This document shows positions 9,753-21,654 of a stretch of DNA of 64,000 nucleotides, piece after piece. Below the pieces are notes generated by a model, which was not told the origin of the DNA, did no database searches, and saw nothing but the letters and a program-made list of their open reading frames with translations. The translations under genes and the position numbers were made by a program. This DNA is from Ryuthela nishihirai (lineage: Eukaryota > Arthropoda > Arachnida > Araneae > Heptathelidae). Position 1 is the stretch's first letter; the number at the start of each line of letters is the position of its first letter. The stretch covers positions 26,346,483-26,410,482 of the forward strand of contig JAWZYU010000017.1 in NCBI GenBank assembly GCA_038380435.1. The letters run 5' to 3'.

Positions 9753-11409
9753 TGCTGTAATAGTTTGCCATTACAACCAAGAGCACATATGTACTTAACC
9801 CTAACTAGGTCTAGCAATTTTTTTTAACTCTGATCAGGCAAAGAAAAATTAACTATAGAATTTTTTTGCCAAAAAACTAATGAAAGGAATTATGGCATGT
9901 TATATGACAAATTAATCAGCATTTAATTCTGAATTTTCTGAAAATAAAATATTTAACAAAAAAAAAAAGACTAATTTTATTTAATAGGACTTTTTTAGAG
10001 TCATGCTGACAATGCAAATTAAAATTTATTTAAAAAACACTAATAGACAGAAATGATTATAATGCACATGAATAGAAAGACTATTTATTTCTGAATAACA
10101 AAAAAAAAATATATTTTCTCGCTTAAAGTAAACATTTCTTCCATTTTGTAAGTTTTTTCTCTGTACCACACTTTGAGAAAAATCCAGGATTGTTGCAGAG
10201 TCCAATAAACAATTAACAACTTTAGAATATTTTTAATAACCAATCAACAGAAATAGGCCATGTTATATACCAAATTAAAGAGAATTTAATTCTAGATTTT
10301 ATTGAAGTAAAAAATATGAACATTGTAGTAACATATTAATTTTAATAACATTTTTTACAGTGGTATACCGAAAAAATAGGTACATTTTCACAATTACTTC
10401 CAAAATCTTCCATTTTAAAAAATAGTTTTTTTTGTTAATTTTTAAGAGATTTTCAAAAATTTAGGGAAAATATGTTGATAATAGTTGAAATCAAACTTGT
10501 GAGCTTAAATCAGGTGATTGCTTCAATACAGAGTAATGTTAACAAACAAATCGGCAATACCATATAGTGCTTCTAAAATACAGCAATCAGATGACTTTAT
10601 TGAATTATTTATATTGTAGTTTAATAAAATATGCATCAAATGGAAAAAGAAATTATTTTCGAGCTTGAATTACATATTTTTAAATGATATATGTAAAAAA
10701 TTTTCAAACGGAAATTAAAAAAAAATCGAAGTTTCATGTGTTGTACAAATAAGTCTATAGATGTCCTTGACTGGCAAGGATTAACTGCAATGATGCCCTT
10801 CTGGGCTAGCCACTTAACATTGTGTATTATGTCATTCCTCTTAGCAGCGCTTGATGACTTCCCTCGGGGTCCCAAATTTGATCCCAGCTGTGGCAAGCCT
10901 CATCTCAACAAGATGTGTTCTCGGAGTGGAACTGGCTAAGTCTGATTTGGCTGATAAGATTTGGAAGAATTTCTCTCATACAGCAAAAGTTAATAAAGAG
11001 AAAAATTAATGAGCTGAATTCTGATTTGGTTGGTTCCTTTCTCTGTGCCTAGATGGCAGCACAAATCAAGATGGTATAAGAACTCACTTGTAGATAAAGA
11101 GGACAGTCACAAGCATGTGACCAGAATAGAATTAGTATGGTTATGGTCTTCAAATGGCTCCCTTCCACTTCACAATGGAATAGTGTGGTCTTGCCAGTGA
11201 GGATATTGCACCCTGAGATTTATCTTGTAAATGATGATTAGCTGGATATTTTCAGAAATTGTAAGAATATATATAGAGAGGATTTATGGAGAGTTTATAG
11301 AGGAGTATTTATGGAGATTTATGAAGAGAATCTATGAGGTATTTGAGAGATTTAAGGAAAAGAATGTCAAGTGGAGCCCAATCATTGGGAAATTAAGGTG
11401 AGCTGTCAC
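9753..11409. other. Syndecan intron, AT-rich
   Basis: No coding exon recognised. It contains A-runs, and a short patch at 10855-10945 with a B-box-like segment (TTTGATCCCAGCTG) that may be a decayed SINE. I cannot assign it. Confidence 0.45.
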
Positions 11410-11510
11410 AATGTGGAGATAAATCTCAACGCGGGCCCAAGTGGGACTCCAACCTGAGAACTGCAGATTACGAGCTTGGAATGTTACTGACTAAGCCACC
11501 CATGCCCCTC
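11410..11510 (-). mobile_element. SINE-A tRNA-head fragment
   Basis: About 100 bp matching only the tRNA-like 5' head of SINE-A on the minus strand: GAGATAAATCTCAACG, GGGACTCCAACCTG, ACTGCAGATTACGAGC and CTGACTAAGCCACCC. The body is missing. Confidence 0.7.
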
Positions 11511-11711
11511 AAACTATGGAGAATATCAACGATTGTTGACATTTTCCTATGCTGGTAATAGACATGTAAATAGCATTCAACAAGTCATTGTCTAAGAGCA
11601 AAATGTAATGAGTAGCATGTCAAACCTTAAACATATCCTAAAGAAGCAAAAATAAAAGTTATCAGCTGGTGGATAATTCTGAGCAGAGGTCATCACAGGC
11701 ACCTGAACTCT

Positions 11712-14700
11712 TTGCTTCTACTGGCATTGTTAAATTCTACATTGGAGGAGGTCTTCCAGTATAGATGGCTTCAGCCTTTAGTGATGGGGGAACGGGTCTT
11801 TGCCCCATGCCTGCTATTAGAGCTGTTTGATATTGTCAGCATTCCCTCTCTCAATAAATATAGTTTCTTTAAACATCCCACTAACCATTTTCTCTCCATG
11901 GGTAGCTTGAATGTGAGGATTCTGCACAGAGCTTATTCTCTTGATGAGCTCACACAAGAAATTCACTGTTATAATTTAGATATTCTCGGCTTGCAAGAGA
12001 CCAGATGGAAAGATAAAGATCAGATTCTTAAAAATAATCTTAAATTTCTCTTTTCAGGGAGGGAAGATAATAAGTATCAAGAAGGCGTGGGTCTGCTTCT
12101 CAGCAGACATGCTAGTAATGCTCTTCTAGGATATGAGTGCATTAATGAAAGGTTTCTTTCAGCAAAATTTCAGACAAGCGTTAAAGACTTGAATGCTATC
12201 TGCTGCTATGATCCCACTGTGGATGTCGACAAGGATAGGTTTTACAGACAACTTCAGGATATTTTGAATTCTGTCAAGAAAGCAGATATTATCCTTGTTC
12301 TAGGTGACTTCAATGCCAAAGTTGGTACTGACTCTGACCTTTGGGGAGGGCTGCTAAGCCCTTTTGGTATTGGTAGCTACAATGGCAATGTCTCCTACAG
12401 GTAAGTAAACTTAATGGTTTGAGAATAACTAACTCTTATAACAAACATTGTGACATACACATGGGTTTCACCTGATGGGCTGCATAAGAATATGATTATA
12501 TATTAATTAACAGCAAATGGGCTAGTACTGTTAGGAATACCAGGGCATATAGGGGAGCTGAAATTGGATCCTTGTTCTAGGTGACTTCAATGCCAAAGTT
12601 GGTACTGACTCTGACCTTTGGGGAGGGCTGCTAAGCCCTTTTGGTATTGGTAGCTACAATGGCAATGTCTCCTACAGGTAAGTAAACTTAATGGTTTGAG
12701 AATAACTAACTCTTATAACAAACACTGTGACATACACATGGGTTTCACCTGATGGGCTGCATAAGAATATGATTATATATTAATTAACAGCAAATGGGCT
12801 AGTACTGTTAGGAATACCAGGGCATATAAGGGAGCTGAAATTGGATCTGACCATTACCATGCTAAAATTCTCTTGCAACTTAAAGTGAATAAGTGTTGTG
12901 CTAAGTTTAAAAAAATTACCTTTAATTCTGAAGCTGTGAAAGACCCAGTTATAGCTAAAGCTTACCATGATAGGTTACTTAGTCATTATGACAGTCATGG
13001 TTTGCTTACTACTGAAGTTGAGGAAGAATGGGGCTGTTTTAAACAGGCTTTTTTTGGAAACTAACAGTACCCTTTAAGGAAAAAGGGAGCAGAGGAGGCA
13101 GAATTATTCGAGTGATAAGGCACTTGAGCTTATTTCAGAAAGAAGGAACTGCAGGAATGTCCTTAATCAGTACCCTACTAATCCTAATAGAAAGGATTAC
13201 AAAGAACTTAATAAATGCATAAAGGATCAGTTAGCTACTGATAAGGATCTTTGGCTTGATGGCTTGGCTGACAAAGCTGAGGAAGCAGTTAGGCAGCACA
13301 ACAGCAGAGAGCTGTACCAGATAGTTAATGTTTTATGTGGTAGAAAACGGACAGGCATACAAGGATTGCAGGATAAACAAGGTAAGGTTGTAGAAGGGGA
13401 GGATTCTGTCATGGCTAAGTGGGCTGAACATTTCAGTGATGTTCTAAACAATGTGGTTAGTTTACTCCCATTGTTTGTAATGATGATAGATGCATTGGTG
13501 GCTTTAATGTTGGCCCTATAACACAATCTGAAGTTATTTTGGCTATTTCAACACTTAAACTTCATAAATCCCCAGGGGTGGATGAAATTACTACAGAAAT
13601 GCTTAGAGCTGGGAATATTTTAGTTACCACTTGGATGACTGAAATTTTGAATAACTTTTATGATAAAGGCATGGTTCCTAAAGATTTTACCAGAGCTATT
13701 ATTATCCCTATTTTCAAAAAAGATGATCGCAGTTCTTGTGATAACTATAGGGGTATCAGCCTACCCTCTGTTCCAGGGAAAGTTCTTTGCATGATTGTGC
13801 TTAATAGAATTAAGAATCTGGATGACAGGCAATTGCGTGATGAGCAATGTGGATTCAGAAGTGGTAGGGGCTGTGTAGATCAGATATTTTCACTCAGGCA
13901 GATTCTTGAGAAATGTTTAGAATTTCACAAACTTGTAGTTGCAAGCTTTGTTGATTTTAAAAAGGTTTTTGACTCTGTTGATCATCATAATTTGAGGTTG
14001 ATTGTGAGATCATATGGTATACCAGACAAATTAGTTAACATAATGAAAGCTCTCTATAATAGCACTGAGCCGTGTGTGAGAGTTGGTAAGTCTTGTTGCA
14101 ATTGATTTAGCATTACTTCTGGTGTTCGACAAGGGTGCATTTTGTCTCCTTTTCTCTTTAGTTTGGTTATTGATTATGTTATGCGAAATTCACTTCAAGG
14201 GAAAGATTTTGGCCTTAAATGGGCTGGAGATACGAAAATTCCTGATTTAGATTATGCTGATGATTTAGCCCTTTCGGCAAATGATGTTGATGAGATGAAC
14301 TCTTTTATTCGAGCTGTTGATGAAAATTGGTAGTAGAATAGGTTTGGTTATAAACAGAGAGAAAACTAAAGTGATGAAAATTGGTCAGGCAGGCTGTGAT
14401 TCAATTAATCTGAATGGTTGCAGTCTTGAGCAAGTGTCACAATTTAATTATCTTGGGAGCTATGTCACAGATATTGGTGATGTGCAGCATGAGATTAACA
14501 GATGAATAGGGATTGCTGCCGTGACTTTTAAGAATCTATGGAGAGAGTGGAGAAATAGGCATATATACCTAAACACTAAAATTAGAGTGTATAATAGTTT
14601 GGTTCTTTCTAAAGTTAGTTATGGTGGTGAAACTTGGACGCTTTGTACACAAGATAACAGGAAACTAGATGCTTTTGATTCTAGATGCTTATGCAATATC

Positions 14701-14960
14701 TTGGGCATTAGGTGGTTCAACTTTGTAACTAATGATGAGGTTCGGCAAAGGAGTCGGAAACCTCTTTTAAGCTGCATATTGCGCAGAGAGAGATTCTGTT
14801 GGTTTGGCCATGTTGCCCGTATGGATAATTATAGATTGGCGAATAGGGTTATGAACAGTGTGCCTAAAGGATTCAGAAAGAGGGGGAGACCTAGGATGTG
14901 GTGGGCAGACAATGTCAAACAGGACCTTGTTAGAATTGGTGTGCAGTGATCAGATGCAGC
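11712..14960 (+). pseudogene. RTE-like LINE copy 2 endonuclease-RT, degraded
   Basis: The endonuclease is the best preserved of the three copies: SLNVRILHRAYSLDELTQE, LGLQETRWKDKD, GVGLLLSRHASNALLGYECI, ICCYDPTVDVDKDRFYRQLQ, ILVLGDFNAKVGTDSDLWGG (11890-12400). The catalytic E of QETRW and the D/N of GDFNAK are visible. The frame is then lost in a tandem duplication. The RT is readable at 13539-14105 (SPGVDEITTEML, IPIFKKDDRSSCDNYRGISL, CGFRSGRGCVDQIFSLRQIL, ASFVDFKKVFDSVDHHN). It continues at 14142-14333 with DLDYADDLALSAND, the catalytic YADD. The tail domain is at 14521-14949 (VSYGGETWTLCTQDNRKLD, RCLCNILGIRWFNF, RERFCWFGHVARMDNYRLAN, RKRGRPRMWWADN). Several frameshifts and stops prevent one reading frame. 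Confidence 0.87.
12291..12847. repeat. 277-bp tandem duplication inside LINE copy 2
   Basis: The block beginning ATCCTTGTTCTAGGTGACTT occurs at 12291 and again at 12568, 277 bp apart, and the two copies are nearly identical. The junction lies in GGATC, where ATTGGATC of the first copy's end runs into the block's ATCCTTG start; at the end of the second copy the normal continuation GGATCTGACC resumes. Thus it is a local duplication with 3-4 bp microhomology that occurred after the LINE inserted. Confidence 0.85.
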
Positions 14961-15203
14961 AGATGTAGCTCAGGACAGATATGCTTGGAGAACTAAACTG
15001 CACTGTCTGGTTAGACCTCTCTAGCTCATGGCTGCTTGAGGATGATGATGATTCTCCTCAAAAATAAATTATGTATATTTTCATTAGTTAAAAGAGTTAC
15101 TACGAGCAAAAAACTTCTTAAAAAATGTTACATGATAATGGAAATGATTTTTTATGGTCATTTTATCATAAATTTTCAATTTATCATTTATGATAATTTA
15201 AAG

Positions 15204-15290
15204 TATACACAGTCATATCAGAAAAATATGACCACATATCTAATAATATGAATGTTAGGTGGTCATATTATTCTGATACAACTGTGTATA
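15204..15290. repeat. 87-bp hairpin, MITE-like
   Basis: Imperfect inverted repeat with arms of about 33 nt. TATACACAGT, then TATCAGA and ATATGACCAC on the left are mirrored by GTGGTCATAT, TCTGATA and ACTGTGTATA on the right. TA lies at both ends, compatible with a Tc1/mariner-type miniature element. No coding capacity. Confidence 0.6.
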
Positions 15291-15299
15291 TTTATGACT

Positions 15300-15990
15300 G
15301 AAATTAAATGTTTTACGATAATTTAATTTTTTTCATTATTACTCGTTTTAATAACAGCAACACCCTGCATTTTAGGTATATAACTACGCACAGCATATTT
15401 AACCTTTGTAAGTTTTTGACCTTTCTATTACAAATTATTTATTTGTAATAGAGTAGTAAATGTTAGATGCTACTGTCAGTATCTTTAAATGGGGTAAACA
15501 ATTACAAAATGCCAGAAATAAAAAATATTTTAAAATATGAAAATAGAAATATTTCCATGTAAAGTCTTCAGAGCTGCCAACCTCGCATGGCAAAAAATAC
15601 GATTCGGAAAAATGAAAAATCAGAGCACGATAGGCCTACAGTTTACAGGTGCCATTTTTGCTTAATGCAATAATGCATTGCATCTTGATGGGATGTTTGA
15701 CTTCTGGACTCCTAGCAGTGCCAAAAAAAGCTTTGTTTTTCCAGAATTATACCAAGTTTCTTAAAATTACTTCTGTAACCCCCCTTCCCTCCACACACAC
15801 ACACACACTATGTGACTTAAACTAATTAAAAATGCATTCAAAATCACATTACAAAGAATATTCAACTTCTACAAATAACCTAAACAGTGAGTAATAACAT
15901 AAAAAATAAAAAGGCTGAGTAAAGAATATAATGATAAACACTTATGCCTAAGCATAAAATTTTATTTCTGTAAATAAAATAAAACCACCA
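15300..15990. other. Syndecan intron, AT-rich
   Basis: No gene or clear repeat apart from a short CA microsatellite near 15792-15808. Confidence 0.5.
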
Positions 15991-15999
15991 GAAGTAATA

Positions 16000-16205
16000 A
16001 ATAAAATAAATACCCCCTCAAGCAGCTGCTTGCCACAGAGGTCTGACAGGAGCCTGTCAGTTTATATACCATAGTAGAAGGTCTGAGAGGATGGCAGGAC
16101 CTCAGCAGAAAAACAACACAAACAGTCATGCCTTAACCGGGGCTCAAACCCAGATCGCTTAGATCGGTAGCCAAGCACGCTAACCACTCGGCCACGGGAC
16201 GGCTT
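16000..16205 (-). mobile_element. SINE-B copy (Ser/Leu-type tRNA head)
   Basis: Second SINE family of the window (called SINE-B here). Read on the minus strand it starts with a tRNA-like head CCGTGGCCGAGTGGTTAGCG and a B-box-like GGGTTTGAGCCCC. It continues TTTTTCTGCTGAGGTCCTGCC, CTGACAGGCTCCTGTCAGAC and GTGGCAAGCAGCTGCTTGAG, then GGGGGTATTTATTTTATTTATT. Flanked by AAGTAATA at 15992-15999 and 16206-16213, a likely 8-bp TSD. The GCCGAGTGG D arm resembles Ser/Leu tRNAs. Confidence 0.82.
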
Positions 16206-16746
16206 AAGTAATAGTTTTCAATTTATCTGCAGTGACATTTTTCCTTTAAAAGCTTATTTTCAAAGTTAGGGAGCTTTGAATATGGCATTTCAATTAAATT
16301 AGATGGAAGGGTCCAAACATTTTTGGCAATATAATGCATTTATATAAATGTCTATTCTTGTGAGCTAAAAATTTAAGATAAAATGGTGTATCTTACTTCA
16401 CAAAACTTACTCACCACACACAATCAACTTGAGTCTAGTCATTTTTATCTTACACTCCTTTTTCTTTAAGACATTGTTTATTCATTTATAAGAACATATA
16501 ATACAATACAAAATATATTACCCACAAAGCTAAGTAGCTTATCTGTAGGTAATTGAATAATACATTCATAATACATATATTCTTCCAGTTACTAATTTTA
16601 TAAATATTTTTTTCAATTTTCCTTATATACTTTTAAGCAAAGTTGCAACTAAATCTTAGTGGTTTCTTGGTAATTCAATTTTTTTTTTATATCAGTGTAT
16701 ATATCTGATACTACAGAAACTGATTTTCAATTTATTTTTACTTTAC

Positions 16747-16838
16747 CTTTCCTGGAATCCACGTTGGTCTATGTGTTGTAGTTGTTGATGTAGTTGTTGT
16801 CCGTGCTACATGCTCATTAGGCTGTGTTGGCGTAAAAA
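16747..16838 (-). CDS. Sdc: Syndecan internal exon, Thr-rich stalk
   Basis: Minus-strand exon of 92 nt with acceptor CTTTTCTAG before 16838 and donor AAAG|GTAAAG after 16747. It completes a codon begun by the exon at 21510-21654 (phase 1 in) and ends in phase 0, matching the start of 8145-8349. It encodes about 30 residues, FTPTQPNEHVAR followed by a run of Thr with Ser (TTTTSTTTT) and HRPTWIPGK. A Thr-rich, probably O-glycosylated spacer between the glycosaminoglycan region and the membrane is typical of syndecan ectodomains. Alone the exon would not be diagnostic. The frame-compatible neighbours make it convincing. Confidence 0.78.
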
Positions 16839-17104
16839 CTAGAAAAGAAAAAAAGCCTTGCATTGTACCAAATATTTCATAGGATATGAAGCAAAGCTAA
16901 ATGCACAATAATAAAAATACTTTCCAAACTATTAAAAATTTGGACCACAATAAAAAAAGTTACTAATACAGAATATATATTTATATTACAAATGACCAAA
17001 GCATGTCACACTGTAGAAATAGAATGCATTCCATAGGAAAATATTTTCCCTTTTTCTTCTATACAGTATATGGTAAATCCTTAAAGTGACAGAATAAAAG
17101 TACT

Positions 17105-17235
17105 ATTAATCATTTTAGGTTCGAAACCTAGATAGGTATGGATGCTTCTTGTGTTGCTCTGCCAAGATCCCAATATGGTGTATTATGCTGACAAGCTCCT
17201 GTCAGACCTCTATGGTAAGGAGTTGCTTAAGGGTT
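17105..17235 (+). mobile_element. SINE-B fragment, old
   Basis: Diverged sense piece: GTATGGATGCTTCTTGTGTT, GACAAGCTCCTGTCAGACCT, CTATGGTAAGGAGTTGCTTAAG. The tRNA head is largely lost. Lies in the syndecan intron between 16838 and 21510. Confidence 0.65.
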
Positions 17236-18324
17236 TGTAAAACTAAGGTCTTAAAACTAATTTTTTTTAGTATTAATACCAGGTTACGATATTTCTGTTT
17301 ATGTGCATTGTTTTTGCTAATGAAGTTTGAGGTTAAAAGAGCTCAAATTTCAACTAATAAACTGCATTCTCTTTAATTCACTAAACTCAGTTCCCACTTA
17401 ATAATATTAGGTAAATAAATCATTCAGCAGATGGCACCACCAGTCAGGTAAGTTTATGCCAGTGCAAATGACAGAATAAAAAGGTAGCAATTTAGTCACT
17501 TCACTTATTTTTAATTTGCTCATTTTGGTAACTTCTTAATAAATGTAGCAAACATTCTGTAAAAATTATACTAAGAAGTTTTTGCATCAGATAAATGAGG
17601 GTGGTAAAAAATTCTAACCTGAATATTTCATTCTAAGCATTAGTTTTGGTATGAAAAGGAACTATCATAAAATATAAAGATGTCAAAATATTGTTGAAAG
17701 AAGATGATGTAGAACTCTTAAGCAAGATATAATATAAATAGTAAGATATTGATGATAAAATCATCCAATATGTAAATTATGACAAAATCTGGATTGGAAA
17801 ATACCTAGAGCCTGACCAACTGAAAATTATTTTGTTGGCATCTGAAATGTTCTCTACATACAATAACCTGCTGTATTGCTCGGCTCAGAAAATTCTTGGC
17901 TAGTTCTGAGAATTTTTCAGAAATTTGGTCATCTCTGATTGCCTTATGGGTCACCTGAAGTTATCTCAAGAAAGTTGCTGTATTATTCTTTATTACCAAG
18001 TTCCAATTTAGTGGTTAATAAACAGACTCGATAAATCTTATGGAATGGAAATTGAAGTGACAATGATGAAAGTAAAATGAAAAGTTTTAGAATGCAATAA
18101 ATCCAGTTAGAGCAAACCTAGTGAGACAAGTAAAAATCTATAATAAGAGAAACTAGAATGTGAATATTAGTTCCATATAATTTAAAGAACATCAATTAAA
18201 ATGCCAATAACAAAAGGACTACTATAATCTGCATTCAGAGAGCAATTTCAGCAATTTCTGCAATTCAGGGAGAGAGATATATGGAATCTAAGCTTTTCCC
18301 TTAGTTGTCATTTTAGAGGTGAGT

Positions 18325-18490
18325 AATTAGTGTGCTTGGCTACTGATCAGAGAAGACTGCATAAGGCATGGATGTTTCTGTTTCCTTCTGCTGAGATCTC
18401 GCCTTCCTCATAGATCTTCTCTATGGCATATTAAACTGCTGGGATCCTGTCAGATGTATGTGGCAAGCAGCTGCTTGAGGGGTAAATTTT
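18325..18490 (+). mobile_element. SINE-B copy, old
   Basis: Sense copy with a partial tRNA head (AGTGTGCTTGGCTACTGATC) joined to AAGGCATGGATGTTTCTG, CTGCTGAGATC, ATCCTGTCAGATGTATGTGG and CAAGCAGCTGCTTGAGGGG. The B-box region is deleted. Confidence 0.75.
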
Positions 18491-18499
18491 TAGAATATT

Positions 18500-19455
18500 T
18501 TATATATTTTGCTTTCATATGCACAAATTATTTCTTCACAATTCTTCCATGATCCAATAGAAGATTTTTGTAACATGTACTGACATATATATATATCTGA
18601 TTCCTCCTATTTTGAGTTTCTTCTATAATTTCATCTTTTTTTCAATATTTCCTTTTTGTAAGCCATTCTACTTTGTGCACTGTTTACTGAAAAATTAACC
18701 ACAGAACAAAAAATTAAAAGCACTGTTTTTATCACACCACATGTAGCACAAAATGGCCAAATATTCATATTCCTTTGCTAAGTTTTTTAATGTACAAAGT
18801 TGAAAGTCCAATATACTCCAATACTGGCACCTAGCATGAAATAATTGAATTGGATCGAGATCTAAAGAATATGATGACCTGCCATCCTGATGTCCTCTTC
18901 CACCAAATATTTGGTGACTAACTCATTATGGATGAGCAAGAAGTTTATCAAAGCATATACATATAAGCTTCACATATGTAGTGAGAATAAGATCCCTGAA
19001 CTAAATAAGTCGCAGAATTCTGCACCAAATAAGTCACAGATCCCACTTAACGAAACTTCTTACCAATATTGAATTTTCACTAAAACACAGCCTTATTCTT
19101 GTGTTAGAACAATTGCTCTCCAATTGTTTAGTTCAGATTACTCCAGTATAGTCTACAGTGATCATAGCACTTGTAAACTTATATAATTAACAATTTAAAA
19201 AATGTTAAAATACACTATTTCTCTTTATAATCATATCTTATTTGGTATGCATTTTAATGGAAAACTTGAGTATGATATATTTTTGCTGATATGTGTTTCA
19301 TGTTTGTGGCATATTTCATTATTTTTTTTCATCAGCCATCACTTAAATAATAGTTGGTCTTTTATTTTTTGATTTGTCTTTCAATATGTGCCATAATTTC
19401 AATAAAAATGTTAGAGAGGAAAGTTATATATCCTCTTCATATCAGAATAATGTTA
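18500..19455. other. Syndecan intron, AT-rich
   Basis: No coding exon or recognised repeat; short TA microsatellite near 18587. Confidence 0.45.
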
Positions 19456-19459
19456 CTGC

Positions 19460-20166
19460 TGTGATACCCCATCGTTCACTTTTGCTTTACCTTAACCAGT
19501 TTTGTTTAATTTACGTTATATTTATCATTTTGGGGATTTTTTATTTTCTTTTTGGCATCACAGCGCTCATTTCCAAGAGTTAGGAGTTGCGCATGCGCAA
19601 CTCCGATCGTCCAACTGTCACCGTTAAAGCGCGTGCACAAGGACACGCCCCCTCTTGCGTCATAGCTTGCGTCATTCGTCGTTTTATGTAAATGTCTTTT
19701 CCGGCGTGCAACATGACACGTATCTAGTTCTTGTTTTAAATGGGTGACTTGTAGTCACAGCAGTTAGTAGTGAGCAGTAGCATAAGCAGTAGCAGAGAGA
19801 GAGAGTGCCTAGTGCACGGAGTTGTAGAGTGAGAGGAGGAGAAGAGAGTACGTTGTAGCACGGTGAGAGTTGATATTTTGGAAATAAATCTGCTATTTTA
19901 AACCTTTCGAGTCTTTACAGTTTTTTCTCTTGAGCAACGCGAATTTAGATTGATAGCATCTAGACTTTTGACAATCAATTTTGATTCTAACTATTTACTC
20001 ATTAACGCTCGCTGGCATTTTGAATCCTACTTTAACTTAGTCTATTTTTTTGGCAATTTGTTAATTATTGCCTGGTGCCCGTCTCAGCTATCCGGAGCAT
20101 AAAACTAATTGGATCAGGAAAAAGGTCCAACTTTAAAGTATTTTGCATATTCTTTGGAGCGTTACA
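19460..20166 (+). mobile_element. Solo LTR, copy II, with 4-bp TSD
   Basis: About 707 bp, TGTGATACCCC...GCGTTACA, flanked by CTGC at 19456-19459 and 20167-20170. A 4-bp duplication with TG...CA ends is typical of Ty3/gypsy- or BEL-type LTR elements. Collinear with copy I at 5302-5993. It contains a 22-bp perfect palindrome at 19583-19604 (core TTGCGCATGCGCAA), an AATAAA near 19882 and a GCCTGGTGCCCGTC segment near 20070. No internal region or second LTR is present, so it is a recombined solo LTR. Superfamily not assigned. Confidence 0.8.
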
Positions 20167-20170
20167 CTGC

Positions 20171-21509
20171 ATATATCAATCAGAAATTAGGCACATATAT
20201 AAAATGATGTTAAGGGGAGAGTGGTATCATTTCTACCAGATGGAGATAATATAAGATCCAAAAATCCATGTCACTTATCAAAATATCATTTATATGTGAA
20301 CTGACTGGATGATATCACTGAATTTACATGCGTGGTGTCACACAGCTAGTTCACACTGGGTTGGTCAAACCAGTTATTCAAAAATACTAATTGCAAAGCC
20401 AGTTGTTTAAAAAAAAAATCTGAAAAAAATTATTTTTAAATAATTTTTATAAAAAATAACAATATAATTATTACTGATATAAATATGGTAGAAAGAGAAC
20501 CATTGAGGTTACTCCTTTTATTAACTCTTCAAAAGGTGATACTCTACATATATTTTGTGTTGTTGTGTTACATGTTAAAAGTAACAGTAAAATCAAATAT
20601 AAAAATCAAGAGAACCAGCAGTTAATAAATAATTGGATTAATAATCTTAATAGTAAATTACTTCATGAGAAATTGTATAACAGATTATATCTGGCTGTGG
20701 TCTTGCATACTCTATTGCAATAACTGTTAATTTATTTTGAGAGCCTAGTTTTTGAATTTGAGCTTCTCAGAAGGCAAGTTTAATGTGTGTCAGATAAAAA
20801 AACTGATAAACAAAATACTTTTGTCAGAAGTGTTCAAATTTGTTTGTTTACATCACACTTTGCAGATATGCAAAGTGTGATGTAAACAAGAATGTCCAAG
20901 AATGACAAAGATCAAGATTTGTGATATATCACATTTCTTCCTTAGTGATTTTGGAATAAAATTTTGCATTTTATGTTTATATATATAAAACAATCCTTTA
21001 AGTTATGTGTAGCCAGTGAGTTTAAGACTTTGCAAAAAACGTTTTTTTGGGGGGTGGGGAGGGGGGGGGTGCAAACACATGTGAAATTTGTAAGGAAAAT
21101 AGCCAAGTATTACAGAATTAATGGTGGGAAATTTAGTAATGTTTACTAGCAAGCATTTGCTCCTGTTGAATAAACAAGCTTATAATCACATTAAAAAAAT
21201 AGAATAGTAGCCACGTTAGCCACTCTTTTTTATCTGAATTGATTAATTTTTTGGCTGTAAAGATTCCCTAATGTAGTAAATATCCCAACCTACAGTTGAG
21301 TCCCATTTGTGTCAAAATAAAAATTTCAGTATTTGTAAATTTTTATTTATCCAATAAGGAACATTTACTGCCAATTATTAAAATTACACAACCCAACAAT
21401 AGAGAAAAATCCAGATTTTTGTGTGAGGATTCACACCATGCAACTGCAGTCTAAAACAAAAAAAGGTTAATGAGCTGGAAAGGGTAAATATATCACATCA
21501 AGATCTTAC
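20171..21509. other. Syndecan intron with one perfect hairpin
   Basis: AT-rich, with a G-rich tract near 21049-21070. Apart from the hairpin at 20844-20889 nothing is recognised. Confidence 0.45.
20844..20889. repeat. Perfect 21-bp inverted repeat, 4-nt loop
   Basis: TTGTTTACATCACACTTTGC plus A, then GATA, then its exact reverse complement. The 21 of 21 pairing in otherwise unstructured intron is unusual. It could be a very small palindromic element or a young inverted duplication; no TSD is obvious. Confidence 0.7.
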
Positions 21510-21654
21510 TTGGCCCTGAACCTTCACTGTCTTCATCTTCATCATCTGGTCCATTTCCTGAAAACTGAGCATCCTCATCATCTGCTCCTCGTCCTGAAGA
21601 ATCATCAGTGTCTGCAAATTCATCATAAATAGCACTTCCTTCTATCTGGTCACC
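21510..21654 (-). CDS. Sdc: Syndecan internal exon, glycosaminoglycan attachment region
   Basis: Minus-strand exon of 145 nt with acceptor TTTACAG before 21654 and donor CCAA|GTAAGA after 21510; phase 0 in, phase 1 out. Only one frame is open. It begins GDQIEGSAIYDEFADTDDSS and continues GRGADDEDAQFSGNGPDDED, then EDSEGSGP. Three Ser-Gly dipeptides (in DSSGRG, FSGNG and EGSGP) are embedded in Asp/Glu clusters, the signature of heparan-sulfate attachment sites. Order and composition resemble the N-terminal ectodomain of syndecan-2-type proteins (an acidic D-Y/F segment, then SG repeats). This is the strongest family evidence after the juxtamembrane exon. Confidence 0.82.

Larger units (their letters stand above)
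11657..15058 (+). mobile_element. RTE-like LINE copy 2, 5' truncated
   Basis: Starts abruptly at TTATCAGCTGGTGGATAA, which in copies 1 and 3 lies about 430 bp inside the element, so it is 5' truncated. It ends with TTGAGGATGATGATGATT plus a few bases. A likely 10-bp TSD is CAAAAATAAA at 11647-11656 and 15059-15068; it is A-rich, so moderate evidence. It contains a 277-bp tandem duplication (12291-12847). It sits in the syndecan intron between exons 8145-8349 and 16747-16838, antisense to the gene. Confidence 0.88.
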
